Shown: positions 12,101 through 24,400 of the stretch, piece after piece
How positions within the stretch are numbered: the stretch's first letter is position 1
How the letters are laid out: each line of letters starts with the position of its first letter
Source of the DNA: Strigops habroptila
Taxonomy: Eukaryota > Chordata > Aves > Psittaciformes > Psittacidae
DNA: 64,000 nt
NCBI RefSeq assembly: GCF_004027225.2
Contig: NC_044278.2
Coordinates: 94,666,743 to 94,730,742, forward strand
Direction: 5' to 3'
The notes under the pieces: generated by a model
Seen by the model: only the letters and a program-made list of their open reading frames with translations
Database searches by the model: none
Told to the model about the DNA's origin: nothing
Translations under genes and position numbers: made by a program

Positions 12101-13735
12101 ATAATGACATATGCTAGCTATGAACACACAGAGCTTTCAAAAAATATGTGTATATACTAAAGGTTCTAGAAGGATCGCTGTTAACCTCATATTGAGGCTG
12201 CTGGAGATTTCAACTCAGGAAAACACTTGAGCATATGCTGAAGTTTTGATTCAGCCGTGTACCTAAGCAGGAGCTGAATTCAGTACTGTTCAGATGTACC
12301 TGAAGTTTAACCCACACCTAAGTCTTGCCACAGCCATGTTTTCCACTACTGCCACCACAGTGGCCATCTGGGCTCTGGCAGTGAACTGATGAATTGTGAA
12401 GCACGACCTGATCTCCAAAGGATGGCAACTAGTTTGCTTGGACAAGGAGTATGGAAGTGGCTGCTGGATGTGCATTTAAGAACCTGTGCTCACCCACTAA
12501 AGGCATGGGGAATGCTGATGGATGTTTTCCTAAGTGTGATTTTAAAATTTATTTTAAAAGTATATTTTAAAGTATATTTTAAAATATACTTTTAAAAGTT
12601 AATTATATGTATAAACACATATATAGAAATAGAAATTTATCTATTTCAATGGGATGAAGAGCACTGGATATTCTTGTAGCTTGAAATGTTATCCTATAAA
12701 AAGGATTATTAATATTTTGTTTAACATCAAGAAGTAATAAAGTAAAAATCTGTTTAAAATCCAGAGTGTTAAAAATCCAAATCGATAAGAGTTCAAAACT
12801 GAACGCCTGAAGATTTGGCTTCTTTTTGTCCAGATTACATTTTTTCAGTTCTTTATTACAAGCTGCAGCTTTTCCAGCAATTGTTATGAGAATTGTTACC
12901 CCTCTCACATCTGTGTGTGATCTGAGCTCAGACAAAGCCCTTAGTATTGATGACTTTCCATGTTGTGGCCTATAAAGCAGCAACAAAAACAACAAGCTTG
13001 CAGATGAATTTGTCAGTCAGCCGTGTTAGCTACCCCACACTGCTTGTAATCACACTTGACTCCTTCCTATATCAAATTATCCCACCTTTATAAAGGTGTT
13101 AACTGGGGGCTGCGTGAATCACACTTCTCCTTAAAGAGAATGTTTCCCGCAAAACATACTTTGAGGAAGGAGCCTATCATAGAATAAAACTATCAAGGAC
13201 CTTATAAGACATGCACATCCTACCCCTACACAAAGAAGAAATGGTTGTGTTATTACCTTTGCTTTCCTCCCTTACAAGGGAGGAAAATGTTGCCTAAGAC
13301 TTTTGCTGAACCTTTTCATTGGAGATGGGAGGAGGCAGCTCTACTCAAATATATCAGAAATTATGTTGTATCATTGAGATGGGGTTTTTAATACTCTTAC
13401 TCCAGATCCTTTGCCATTGTTTTCTTTCTGTCTGCAAAGAAACAAGTCATGTATCCTGTCTTCCAGGCTGTTTATCTGGTTTATCCTGATCTTTTCATTC
13501 TGTCCAGGCTGCTTCCAGATCCCTAGGTAAGGCAAGACCAGGTGCTTTTCCAGGTTTAGGAAGATAAATTCAAATGAAAAAAGAGACACACGCAACTGCT
13601 GTTTTCTAAAGTGCTTTCTCCTCCTTTTTAACTTTTAGAAAATATATGAGCACAGCATTCACTTTCATTGCTGTCTGAAACTTGCAACACATTATTTTTA
13701 AAGTAACTAGCATTTTGTTTCTGATCTAGCTTTGA
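9136..13735. other. Intergenic sequence, no gene recognised
   Basis: Includes a relatively GC-rich stretch at about 9.66-10.15 kb with a 150-codon open frame (9687-10139 plus) that shows no known motif, a G-rich patch at 11087-11110, and the AT palindrome at 12552. Possible but unconvincing traces of an inverted CR1 tail lie at 13174-13230. Confidence 0.55.
12552..12597. repeat. AT-rich perfect inverted repeat
   Basis: The 18-nt arms TTTTAAAAGTATATTTTA (12552-12569) and its exact complement (12580-12597) flank a 10-nt loop. The arm also overlaps short direct copies of the same word, so alternative foldings exist. Confidence 0.9.
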
Positions 13736-13810
13736 AGCTAGCCCTCCTTTGAGCAGGAGATTGGACTTGTTCCCTCCTAAGGTCCTTTCCAACCTGAATT
13801 ATTCTGCATC
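13736..13810 (+). mobile_element. CR1 LINE 3' end fragment
   Basis: GAGCAGGAGATTGGACTTG, AAGGTCCTTTCCAACCTGAA and a terminal TTATTCTGC form the standard CR1 3' terminus in degraded form, plus orientation. It lies 40 bp left of the LTR at 13850. Confidence 0.7.
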
Positions 13811-13849
13811 TCGCTTTGTTTGAGCTCTGCCGTTAGAAGCATCAAGAGG

Positions 13850-14399
13850 TGTTGTGGTTTAACCCAGCAGGTAGTTAAACACCACACAGCTACTCCCTCA
13901 TCCCCTCCACCCCGGTGGGATGGGGGAGACAATTGGTAAACAATGTAAAATTTGTGGGTTGAGATAAAGACAGTTTAGTAGGACAGAAAATGAAGGAAAA
14001 TAATAATAATAATAAAATAATAAACAAAACAAGTGATGTACAATGCAATTGTTCACCACCCACTGACCGATGCCCAGCCAGTTCCTGAGCAGTGGCCCCC
14101 AACCAGCTTTGCCCCTGGTTTATATGCCTAGCATGATACCACATGGTACGGAATATCCCTTTGGTCAGTTGGGGTCAGCTGTCCCGGCTGTGTCCCCTCC
14201 CAGCTTCTTGCACACCCCCAGCCTACTCACTGGTGGGGCAGGTGAGAAGCTGAAAAGTCCTTGAGTCTGCGTAAGCACTGCTCAGCGACAACTAAAACAT
14301 CAATGTGTTATCAACATTATTCTCATACTAAAACCAAAACATAGCACCATACCAACTGTTAGGAAGAAAATTAACTCTGTTCCAGCTGAAAGCAGGACG
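13850..14399 (-). mobile_element. Avian ERV LTR, probable solo copy (about 550 bp)
   Basis: The left edge TGTTGTGGTTTAACCCAGC and the right edge CAGCTGAAAGCAGGACG match the two ends of an LTR family frequent in birds. Read on the minus strand it has a TATAAA box at 14124-14119, and an (AAT)n stretch lies at 13999-14024 on the plus strand. The U3 terminal TG has decayed to CG. Flanks AGAGG (left) and GGAGG (right) could be a 5-bp target duplication with one change. There is no polypurine tract at its U3 edge, which fits a solo LTR. Confidence 0.75.
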
Positions 14400-14439
14400 G
14401 GAGGGAACTGCAACTGATAGTGATGTGAAACTCACTGCT

Positions 14440-15130
14440 GCAGTTAACAGTAGCCTCCACCTTGCTAAAGATCAAGGTCTGCTACAAAGAGATGGGATCT
14501 ACCTAAGTGGGGCAAAAGCATCTTTGCCAACTGGCTGGCCAACGCAGTGAGAAAAGCTTCAAAATTAGGAACAATAGCAGTGGGAGATGATGGTTAAAGT
14601 TAAGTGAGGAAGTGGTGGACCAGGATAGCAAGCAAAGAGTTCAGGGTGTTGTGGGCACAAGACCTTCTAAATAACACAACAAGGCTGAAGGGGTCCGCTC
14701 CCAAGTCTGTGCTCACAGATAGGGAAATGCCAACATGGCAGCATTATGTGGAAAGCTCTCATGCCTTTTCTGCGAGACTGGAATGACTGGGTGCCTCTCT
14801 GAAGTGCCTGTACACTAATGCACACAGCATGGGGAACAAAGAGGAATTTGAGGTCTGTGTGTGATTAAAGGGCTATGATCTCGTTGGGATCACAGAGATG
14901 TGGTGGGATAGATCATGTAACTGGAGTGCTGCAGTGGTTGAATAGGCCCTTTATGAAGTGTGCGATGGTGAGGAAGGGGAATTACCCTTCATGTGAGTAC
15001 GCAGTAGGAATGCGCGTTGCTCTACTTGTTCATGGGCTCATGAACACTTGGCTTCCATCTTGGTATGGAATCAAGACAAAGCCAAAGTGCACATCTGGTT
15101 ATAGGAAGAGGAGAGCATTCCTGCTGTCAT
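14440..15130 (+). pseudogene. Decayed CR1 LINE 5' region (ORF1 tail and ORF2 endonuclease remnant)
   Basis: From about 14805 the plus strand reads CLYTNAHSMGNKEEFEVCV, stop, LKGYDLVGITEMWWDRSCNW. This is the N-terminal apurinic-endonuclease block of CR1 ORF2, including the catalytic-Glu ITE motif (as ITEMWW). Upstream (about 14490-14600) RDGIYLSG and, after a frame change, IFANWLANAVRKA resemble the end of the esterase-like CR1 ORF1. Stops and frameshifts throughout show it is dead. It abuts the LTR at 13850-14399. Confidence 0.7.
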
Positions 15131-17993
15131 AGTTCAACCAAGAAAATTGTCTATTTGCTGTAAATTATCTTTTATCTGATAGAGGGATCAAGCCAGGAAG
15201 AGACACAGATCATAACTGGTATTTGCTGGTATTTACCTCTCTGGTATTTACTAAAAACCTTTTATCAGTAAAGTGTTATTAATAGCAACTACCTGTTAAT
15301 TTAGTACATTCACTTATTTTTTCACACAGTTCACTCACCCATATACACACAATCACTCACAGTACGTCGTTTGGAGCACCATTTGAAAGGCCTACCCAAG
15401 TACACTCAGAAGCTGATGGCCATATTGATATGCCAGTGGCTTCTAGATAGGTGTTCAGAAAACCTCAGAGGGTTATTTCCGTCCTCTCTATGTAGTCTTA
15501 TATTCTGCATAGAGCAGCCACTGCTTTCTTGGATGTTGTCCAAGCTACCAACTGGAATTGCACTGATGGTCTTGTACAGATCTGGCTAATTTGCTGTCCT
15601 GAGTTTGCCAGTTCTTGCAGATCTCATAAGACCACAAGTCTCTAGCACTTACTGGTACTTGTGAGACGTTCATGTACAGACCTCTCTGGTCTGTTATTTT
15701 CTGCTCACTTGTTCTCCATCCACAGACATAGGGGACTCAAAGGTGTTATTCCCACAACTTGCACAGAAAGTGCCTTTATGATACCTTGACTCCTTGAGGA
15801 GTAAAAATCGGTCAAAAACAGCTTTTCTTCATTCATCTCAACATGAGCCTTGACAGTGTCAGGCTGCTTGTGTATTATGCACACAAGTTTCGTCTGACAG
15901 GCAGGATGCTGTGATACTTCAGGCTTTTCTGTGTCTACTAATAGATCCAGTCCATTCTTCTCCCGAAAGCCATAGGTAAGGGGCGCTTCTAAGTGCTTTC
16001 TTTCTATGAAGTTTCAATACAAGAGAAAGCAAATTGGAACTGGATAATAGGTGAAGGCTAATTTCTGGTTTGATCATTATAGTCAGGGCATATATTCTGG
16101 AACACAAGAATCCAGCCCAACAGCACTACTGAAAGCCAAACCAGAACAAGTACTTGCTCAGTAATGCAATAAGGACAGATGAGTGGTGGGACACTGTACA
16201 GAGCTGGGGAGCAAACATCTGTCCAGCCTATCTATGGTATGGACATGTCAGAGCTTCAGGCTAATGCTGGCCTTGCTGAAGTCACTGACAGGATTGCACC
16301 TGCATTTCAAATATTCGTATTTTGTGCATCAGATAGATGAAAAGAGGTGCTTATTTTAAGGCCTGCATTATGAAATGCTGGGACAAAGCCAACATTGAAC
16401 AACTGCAGCAACCTGCAAGTATTTGTGCTAGACCACTCTCAAGAAGGATAACATGCAGTGTCCAAAATGGGACTGTTATGAAATCTTTGCCACCCTAGTT
16501 AGCCTCTGGTTTAAATTCTTTTTGTTATAACACAGTTACATCTCACCCATGATACTTCCCTGCTGTGCTCTTTTGTCTTCATGAAAAATTAGAGGTGAAG
16601 CTCAGACATAAACTTTCTGAAGCAAAGTACTTTCCTCTCATATTTTTCATTATAATATAACAATACAGATGCTTCAGCATTTAATGAGAGGGGAAAAAAC
16701 ATGATATGTGTCCCCCGTGTTTGGTCTCAGTCATTTTAATAACTTGTTGCTGGGAAGCATGGGGTATGGCAGAAAGCACCATCCTGCCAGCTGGTGATTT
16801 GCAGTCCATTCCCAGGCCCAGACTCTCCTGTTAAGCTAATACAATTCCTTCATCATCTTTTTGTTGTCTGTCTCTGCACTTTTATCCCTGCTCTAAATCT
16901 TCAGACATTGCAATGGCCAGCACGCTTTGGCACAACTGTCATATGGCAAAGATAGAGTCATTTAGTTATGTGTGCAGGCAGCACTGTGGGAAATGTGACA
17001 TAGCTCATCCCCCTCCTTTCAGACATCATCTGTCATTCAGCTAGAAAAAGCACCAGCAGCAGCTGGGAAGCAGAGAGGAGTTGATGGGCTGCATGTGTTA
17101 GCAAGAGCATGCACCTGATGGCTCTTGCATTGAGCTCCTCCTTTGCTTGGGACCCTTAAAATAGTGGACTGGCAGCTTTTGTGTATACAGTTTCTTTCCT
17201 AACTTGCTTGAGTTCTTTTAATCTCTCACTTAAAACCTTAAACTAAAAATATTGTGGTATGGGAAATGCCAGATATGACACTGAAAAAGGGAAAGTTTAT
17301 CAGCCGCTCTCACCTCCCTGCCTTCAGCTATGCCCTTGGCTGTAAATGCTTGCGGAGGCACCTAGAATTTCAAAAGCAGAAAGTTTCAATGCAGTTCTGC
17401 TTCTTTTTTGTCCTGTAACTCTATCAAAATCAGATGGGAAGTGAACCAGTAAATTGCTTTCCTGCTGGAGACACACAGAGGAGTGGATTGACAGCAACCA
17501 CCACCATTTGTGTCATCAAACGAGCTCTTCACAAGACGCAGCCTTCACACCTGCTCCTAACCCTGACAGGTCAGAATTGCTTCTAATTATGAGATTCACA
17601 ATTATTTTGTCATGCAAAAGCAGTTCAGTGGATTGATACAGGGTAATGATAATTAATGACTCCGGGGTAACCAAAACCTTTCCCTCATTCCTTTGGGCAT
17701 CATCTCCAGCAGCACCCACATGCTTTGCGCTTCCCCAGTGCTAAGAGCTGAGGTTGAGCAAAGCCAGGGAGCTCTTGCTGTACCCTGGAGGGGGCACAGC
17801 GCTAGAAGTCTTAAAGCACCATATGTATTCTGTTCTATTTTCTCAAACCTCACTTTTAAATGAAGATGCTTACAGGCAAATATAACTGTTCACACCAAAA
17901 GAATCATAAACTTTGGGTGAAAGCATCAAATACTGGGTATGTAGTGATGTTAAAACATTTCTTTCTCTCCCCTACTCTTCCCTGAGGAAGCTT
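15131..17993. other. Intergenic sequence, no gene recognised
   Basis: Starts where CR1 similarity fades. Around 15.2-15.9 kb the sequence has a different texture (CA-rich stretch 15320-15360, moderate GC) that could be unidentified retroelement DNA, but no LTR ends or coding motif could be placed. Confidence 0.5.
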
Positions 17994-18130
17994 GTGGACT
18001 AGTTCTGGACAACCTGACTTAGTTCAAGATGTCCTTGCTCATGCAGGGGGGTTGGTCTAGATGACCTTTGATGGTCCCTTCCAACCCAAACTATTCTATG
18101 ATTCTATGTTTCTATGATTCTGTGATTCTA
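17994..18130 (+). mobile_element. CR1 LINE 3' end with octamer tail
   Basis: TGGTCTAGATGACCTTTGAT and GGTCCCTTCCAACCCAAAC are followed by several imperfect copies of ATTCTATG, the signature 3' terminus of CR1. A severely 5'-truncated copy of about 135 bp. Confidence 0.92.
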
Positions 18131-20240
18131 TTTCACATGGTTTCAGTATGGCATATACCATACCCTAATATTTTGCTTTTCCCTTGCAAGTCCCAAATAA
18201 TAACCTACAGACTCAGTACACTTGAAAAGTTCTGGAGATGGCAAAAAAGATAGGATGAGATTAGGGTTGTTTATGAAATAAACCGCACAAAGATGAACCC
18301 TTCGCAGGATGGAGCAATTTAAGCTATTTATTGGGTGAGTAAACTTGGAGTTAAATGTTATTTATCCCCCAGTCCATAGAACGGTCTTTCAGAGAAATGT
18401 CAGCAAATATGTCATGCCAGGTTTTAGCAATCACTTTGAACTACACTATAGAGCAAGGGACATTTCAGCAGTTATTCTGAGTAAAGCCACGCTTTGTATC
18501 TGCATGCTTTCCCCTTAGCTGTTTTACCTGGGAGTTGATGACATAAGATAATAGAGAGCATGCCTATAAATCTTGCATGATGTGCACTTGATGTTTTCTG
18601 AATGTGAATGCTACCGAGATTAGGAAAATAGACAAACTCTTTAAATAAAAACGTGAAAGTCAGAAGAAGGTCAGAGAAGCAGAGGAACAACTTCAGCTGC
18701 CCCCTAATCCCTGAGATAGAGATGGGTAAAGTGGTGAAAATGCATTTTCAGTTACTGCTGAAAATTACACAGGAAATTACAGCAGGAGAAACAACCAGGA
18801 AAAGTCTTAGTTTGTGCCAATAAAAAAGCGTCACTTCATGGGAGGTCAGATCCTTGTGCTATTTCCAACACTGTAGATTGCTGGGTCATCTCTGCTGTCT
18901 TGTCCTCCTCGTTTGTCCCTTATGAGCTCCTAATTGCTTTGCAGAACCCACTTCTTTCATCCAGCCAGAGGCTCTGCCATGTCCACCTTGGCATCAGTAT
19001 TTGTTTCTCACTTCTGGTGGTTTTAGCAATCCTGTCACCTGCATTTTCCTCCTGCTTTCAAACTACCATGTTCCAGCCCACAGTGGCATGGGGTTAGGCT
19101 GAACACAAGTCAGATGTGCTTTATTAGAGAGGCAGCCCTCCTGCTTTGCTCTGTGTCTGGCAGCTATCTCTCTGTATTACTTTAGGTCTTGCATTCTAGA
19201 TTTTATTCCCTTCTGTGGTGTCTAGATAACAATACTTTAAATTTATTCTCGATGGCATTTGAGTCAAAACCGATTCATCTCAAGCACTGCTGACATTAGT
19301 TGCCTATGCTATGAAACAGCCTCAAACTATTTCGGTGAACAGGGGGAAATAAATGGAGCTATCTAATCAATATAGCAGGCTGAACTTGAAGTACCCATCC
19401 TTTATTTAAGCTTCTTTGCTGAGAGTCACTGTTTTATTAATCTTAATCCTGAGAACTGTAGTGAGTTGAAAGAAACTAATTACTGACATTCACTACACTT
19501 AGCCAGGAAAGCATTTCTCTATTAGGAGTTCTGCAGGAATACAGACACGCTTTCAGGAATGAAAGGTCATCAGCAAAGGTGTTTTTCATGAATAAAAGTA
19601 AACTGTCAGCAATGGAAACCAGCATTGCGTGGTAAACCACCATGGAGAGGCACATGGGAACATAACATTGTGCTTGGTGACTGCGTACAGCCACACCGCT
19701 GCTTCCAGCCATACGCAGCTCCCTGGCTGGGAAATGCAGCTCTCAGGATCAGACCCTGCTTTGGGTCCAAGTGAAAACAGAGACAAATGCCAGGTGCTCA
19801 GGTGCGTAACCTTCAGCCACATGTTATGTCAGCTGTGCTTCACGAGGGTGCAAGTTTCTCCAGAAAGGCTTTCCCTGGACAAACCTAAGAGTAAATATTT
19901 GTGCAGCAGCAAGTACCAAGCTTATGTCTGAGAGGAAGAAGGCTTTGCATCACTTTTCTCCTTCTTCTCAACAGTACAGAAGCAGAACAAAATCTTCTTC
20001 TAGACATTTCAGCCCATGGAAACGCAGCCCACTCTGTTGCGGCTCAGCCTTGAACACAATGTCTCTCCTAACACGAGCAGAGGGGTTGCTGTGCGTGGTT
20101 ATGAAACATAATAATTCAACTAAATATCAGTTTGCAGAGGAGATGTTCCAGACTGTGACGTGTTCCTCCAGAATATTAATCTAGTGTTGGGTAGCAGTGA
20201 TACTGCCAAAATACCCAGTTACCTACCATCCTAGAGACAC

Positions 20241-20378
20241 TCAGGCCAGGCTGGATGTGGTTCTGGGCAACCTGATCTAGTTCAAGATGTCCCTGCTCAT
20301 TGCAGGGGGCTTGGATTAGATAACGTTTGAAGGTCCCTTCCAACCCAAACTATTCTATGATTCTATGATTCTATGATC
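20241..20378 (+). mobile_element. CR1 LINE 3' end with octamer tail
   Basis: CAGGCCAGGCTGGATGTGG, CAACCTGATCTAGTTC and GGTCCCTTCCAACCCAAAC are followed by three ATTCTATG units. Same subfamily style and orientation as the copy at 18.0 kb. About 138 bp. Confidence 0.92.
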
Positions 20379-21400
20379 CAGCAGTTATCTTCACAGGTAG
20401 CTCAGACCCACAGTTAGGAGAAAGCTGAAGCCTGGCTGGTGATACCACTGCCATAAAAAAATTAGATCAGGTTGTCTATGAAATAATAGAACATCATGAG
20501 CAGGGTGCCTCCTCTGTTATAACCCTCAGACTCTGGCACTGCCTGTTTGGGATGGATTTTTTCCTAGTGTTTTGTGACACCGGTGCCAGACATTTCCTTT
20601 CCAACCAGAACGATGGCTGGGCCACTGCTTCAGCACTGGTTATTAATGTACGGAGGTGGAATCTAAACCAAATGCTTTAAAAACTGCTTGGAGTGCCTTC
20701 AGTTGTGTTTGTCTCATGCCTTCATAAGTGATCTTTTATCCTCTCATACCACTGATTTTCTAGGGAAGCTGGAAGTCGGGGAGGGGTAAGAAGGGGACAT
20801 CTTTGCACATCTATAAGCACAAGGAAGGATTGGCACCCATTCCTCTTCATAGCACTGCCTGTGGTACACCTGCTAAACTGTGACTGGTGACAATCTGAAC
20901 AGAAAAGGCACTACATGATTCATATGCCAAAAGGATCTTCAAAGCTTCCTTTTTAAGCGGATGTGTAGCAACCCCTCTGCTGTTACCCAAGTACTCATTT
21001 CTCTGATAGTACTGAAGGGCACAGCTTGATGATCAAAAAAATCCTACAAGCACTGAGCAAACAGGAATGGAAAAGGTGCTCTCCTGCGTGAAGCCCGTTG
21101 GGCGACTTCACCCCGTGCATGAATGCTGGACTCCTGAACTGCTGGAGCCTCCAGCCATGGAGAGCTCAAAGCCTACAAAAAAATTGTTAGATTTTATTAG
21201 ACTTTATTAGAAATAAAGTCAAAATGCTCTGTTAGACAATATAAAGCCAAATGGCTTGTTTCCTACAACATATTGCAGCTGGGCGAAAAGTAGTCCTTCC
21301 CTCCATGAAAAACTGAGAAATTCTTTCCTGGTTGGAAGTCCTGAGTAAGGACTTCTGCTTCAAGTGCCAGAGCCCCACAGAAAGCCCCTTCTAGAAATCT

Positions 21401-21423
21401 TTTATTTATTTATTTATTTATTG
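21401..21423. repeat. (TTTA)n microsatellite
   Basis: About five and a half TTTA units in an otherwise unique stretch. Confidence 0.9.
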
Positions 21424-24400
21424 AGGAAATACATTTGCAGTGCCTGGATATCTGGGACTGGGAACCAGTTGGTTTCTCAGACTTCAGTCCTAGCACCATG
21501 GCTGTCTCTGTAGCACAGGCAAGGCTCGGAAGTGGTGAACAAGATCACCAAAACTCAGCCAGGCTCACCTTTGTTTGTTTAATTTCCTGGGGAAATTCAT
21601 GTTTATGCATATGAATCTAAGGGATCACCTGCCTCAGCCCCTTGGAATTAGGCAGCACCTTGAATGACAGAGACACTGGAGAGGTTTCCATCCCACTGAC
21701 TGCAGCCAGCAGAATTCAGAGGAGAAAAAGTGCCAGTGGCCCAAATTTACTCCTGCCTGTCAAGCAATAACCATCCCAGACACAATGACAACTGCATCCC
21801 ATAGAGACAGAGCACAGCACCACAGCAGCGTTCATTCTCCTAGCTGCAGCGTCAGCCACACTCATCCAGGTATTAACAGTCCTCACAAGCAGACTCAGTT
21901 GCCCTGAGGAATGCACTCACGTGTAGGACAGTCTCAGGTCATATAGCTATGCAGAGAGTTGCACCTGTATTGGATAAGAAAGTCACAGTGACTGGCACAA
22001 ATTTGCTCAGTCATTAAATGTGGTTCATTTCAGATGATATATCTGAAGCAATGCTTGTTATTACATCTGCTCAACTCATGTATTAACTGATTCAGCAAGC
22101 CAAAACACAGTACAAATATAAAGCCTCAAAAGAGTCCTCCAAAGAAGCAAGATTTTGGTATCAACTACAGTTTCGAATCTTTCAGGCAAATTGGAAAAAA
22201 GCCCAAACACTGAAAAAGGCATTTGTAAAGGTCAGTCCAGCTATGGACAGTCTGAAAACAAAAAAATAAAGTCAGGGGAGATCATTTCCTCTTATCTTTA
22301 TCCATCCAGAAATTAGGTGTTCAGTCTAGACTAATCATCTACATTTATGTAGCCAGCAGTTCCCCATCTCATGTCCCAAGGCAGGTGGGATGACTTCTCT
22401 CTGGAACTGCTTATCTCTGCCGTGGATTATGAAGGAAACTGAGAGAACTGGTGGAATGTAAATGCCTGACTCTTAGGTAAAGCTGGGTGAGCCAAATCCC
22501 CTCTTTAGTGGTCGTTAGCTCTTTCCCCCATGTCAGAAAACTTCACAATTTGCAGAAGTCATGGTGCCTTAGTCTCACCATAGCCATGGTCATGACCACA
22601 CATGACAACACAAAGGTTTATTTGCAGCTGCAATGCTGAAGAGCAGCTAATGCCCCATCCCCAGCAGACTGGAGAGAACACAGTGTAAAGAGCTTTGGCA
22701 ACATTAACTTACGCCTCTTGACTGGGGTGCGCTGGTCAGTAAGGAACTATGGGGCCATGTGCCACCTGTGCCTCAATTTTCAATGCTACATTTACCTGTA
22801 AAAGCAGTGCTGTTCCAGCAATGGTGCTGCAATGCATAACACAGCATCCCTACCAGAGTCTGCTGTGAATGACAGCATGTTGTTTTTAAAGTAGTTGCAT
22901 GTTTCCCTCTTCCTGGCCCATTATATATTGCTAGCTGTATACTGAGGAACACAGCTCAAACTGCTGTAAACTGAGAAATACATGTTTATGTTGTGTGGTG
23001 GATCGGGGAGAGGGAAGGTTTGCTGCTATAGTGGAAATACTGTTACGAGCATTGATAAATGCAACTTAAACATTATCTTTGAAAAAAGGTCTTTTTCAGT
23101 GTCCTAACATACTGCTCCTGCCAAAGGCTGCTAAATAAATCTGGGGACTGTGTTGAAGGCAGATCCACAAAGTCATACCCACAAGGAGCTCAGTGCTGCA
23201 GCACAGTGCAGGACAGCTCTGTCTGCGGAATGCCAAATTCCCCCTTGCCTGTCTTCATGCAGCTTGCAGGGCCAGGGAAATCCCTTCTCCCTGGGATGCT
23301 GAAGACGCTATTTTCCTCCTCTCTCTGCTCTCTCTCTCCACATGCTCCTACTCACATTTCTCACACTGCTCATACCAACTTTCTCAATCTCACTACTACT
23401 GGCTGTTCTCAGACCATCTCTAGATTGCTGCATGGTCACACCTGTAGGAAGAAATAGGCTCCTTATTAGCACTTTCTGAAGCTAGATCTATGTATTACCA
23501 TGGGTGAGAAGTACCTTATACCACTCCGTGATGGGTTTGAATAGCACATCTGTGATCCTGGAAGAAAGATGAGAGCAGCAGCAAAGACAATTGCTATGCC
23601 TGCAACACCATCCATATGTCTATAGCCTTCTGGACTGCAGAAACCCAGCCCTGGAGCTGATCAGTATTCACTTCACCCATTGCCTAATCCTGCATGCTTC
23701 AAAGAGTAACAAACCTTTCTCTCACTTTCACTGTGCTAATAATTCTGCTTCTCCATATGCTGAATGTTTCACACCCATTCTGGGATCCAGGAACTCAGAA
23801 ATGTTACACATATATAAAATTTTACCCAAAAGAAATGTTGGCATGCCACAGAAGCCAGAGCACAGGAGTGCCCTCCTTTGACTGCCATGGGAGCCAGGAA
23901 GGAAATGTGAAACTAATATTAAACTTTCCAAAGTCCCACATTGCCCAGGGTACTCAAATTGCCCTACAAAGCAGCAAAGCTAAATTTAATTGCAAATTAC
24001 ACCATTTCCAGGAGGAGAATGTAATAGTGGTTTACAGCATCCAGTGAATAAAATTGCCTGAAACACCCAACCTGCTTGTAGAGCAGCACACCAGTGTTGC
24101 TTCATTCCAGTTATAAACATCCTAAATCCTAAATCACAGGATTTACCAACTTCAACTTTATTTTCCTTCTTTAATGAGAATCATCACTAAAGTGCAAAGT
24201 CATTCCAGCTAGTTTAAGTCTCCTTAAATAGGAGGCTAACGGAAAAGCACAAAGTTCTTTAGAGGACAATCCAGATCTTCACTGAAGTGAAATGCAATCT
24301 CTTGAGGGGCAGAAATAGCACAAGCTTTCATAAAACCTCTGGTGACAGATTAGGAGCTATTGTCTGGAAATGATCCAACAAACTCACTACAAAGTATTGT

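Noticed and set aside
13174..13230. Inverted CR1 tail (ATCATAGAAT followed by CAAGGACCTT)
   Set aside because: Similarity is limited to two short words; too weak to list as a feature.
13890..14144. 84-codon minus-strand frame with a hydrophobic stretch
   Set aside because: Lies wholly inside the LTR; the hydrophobic run is just translation of the (AAT)n region.
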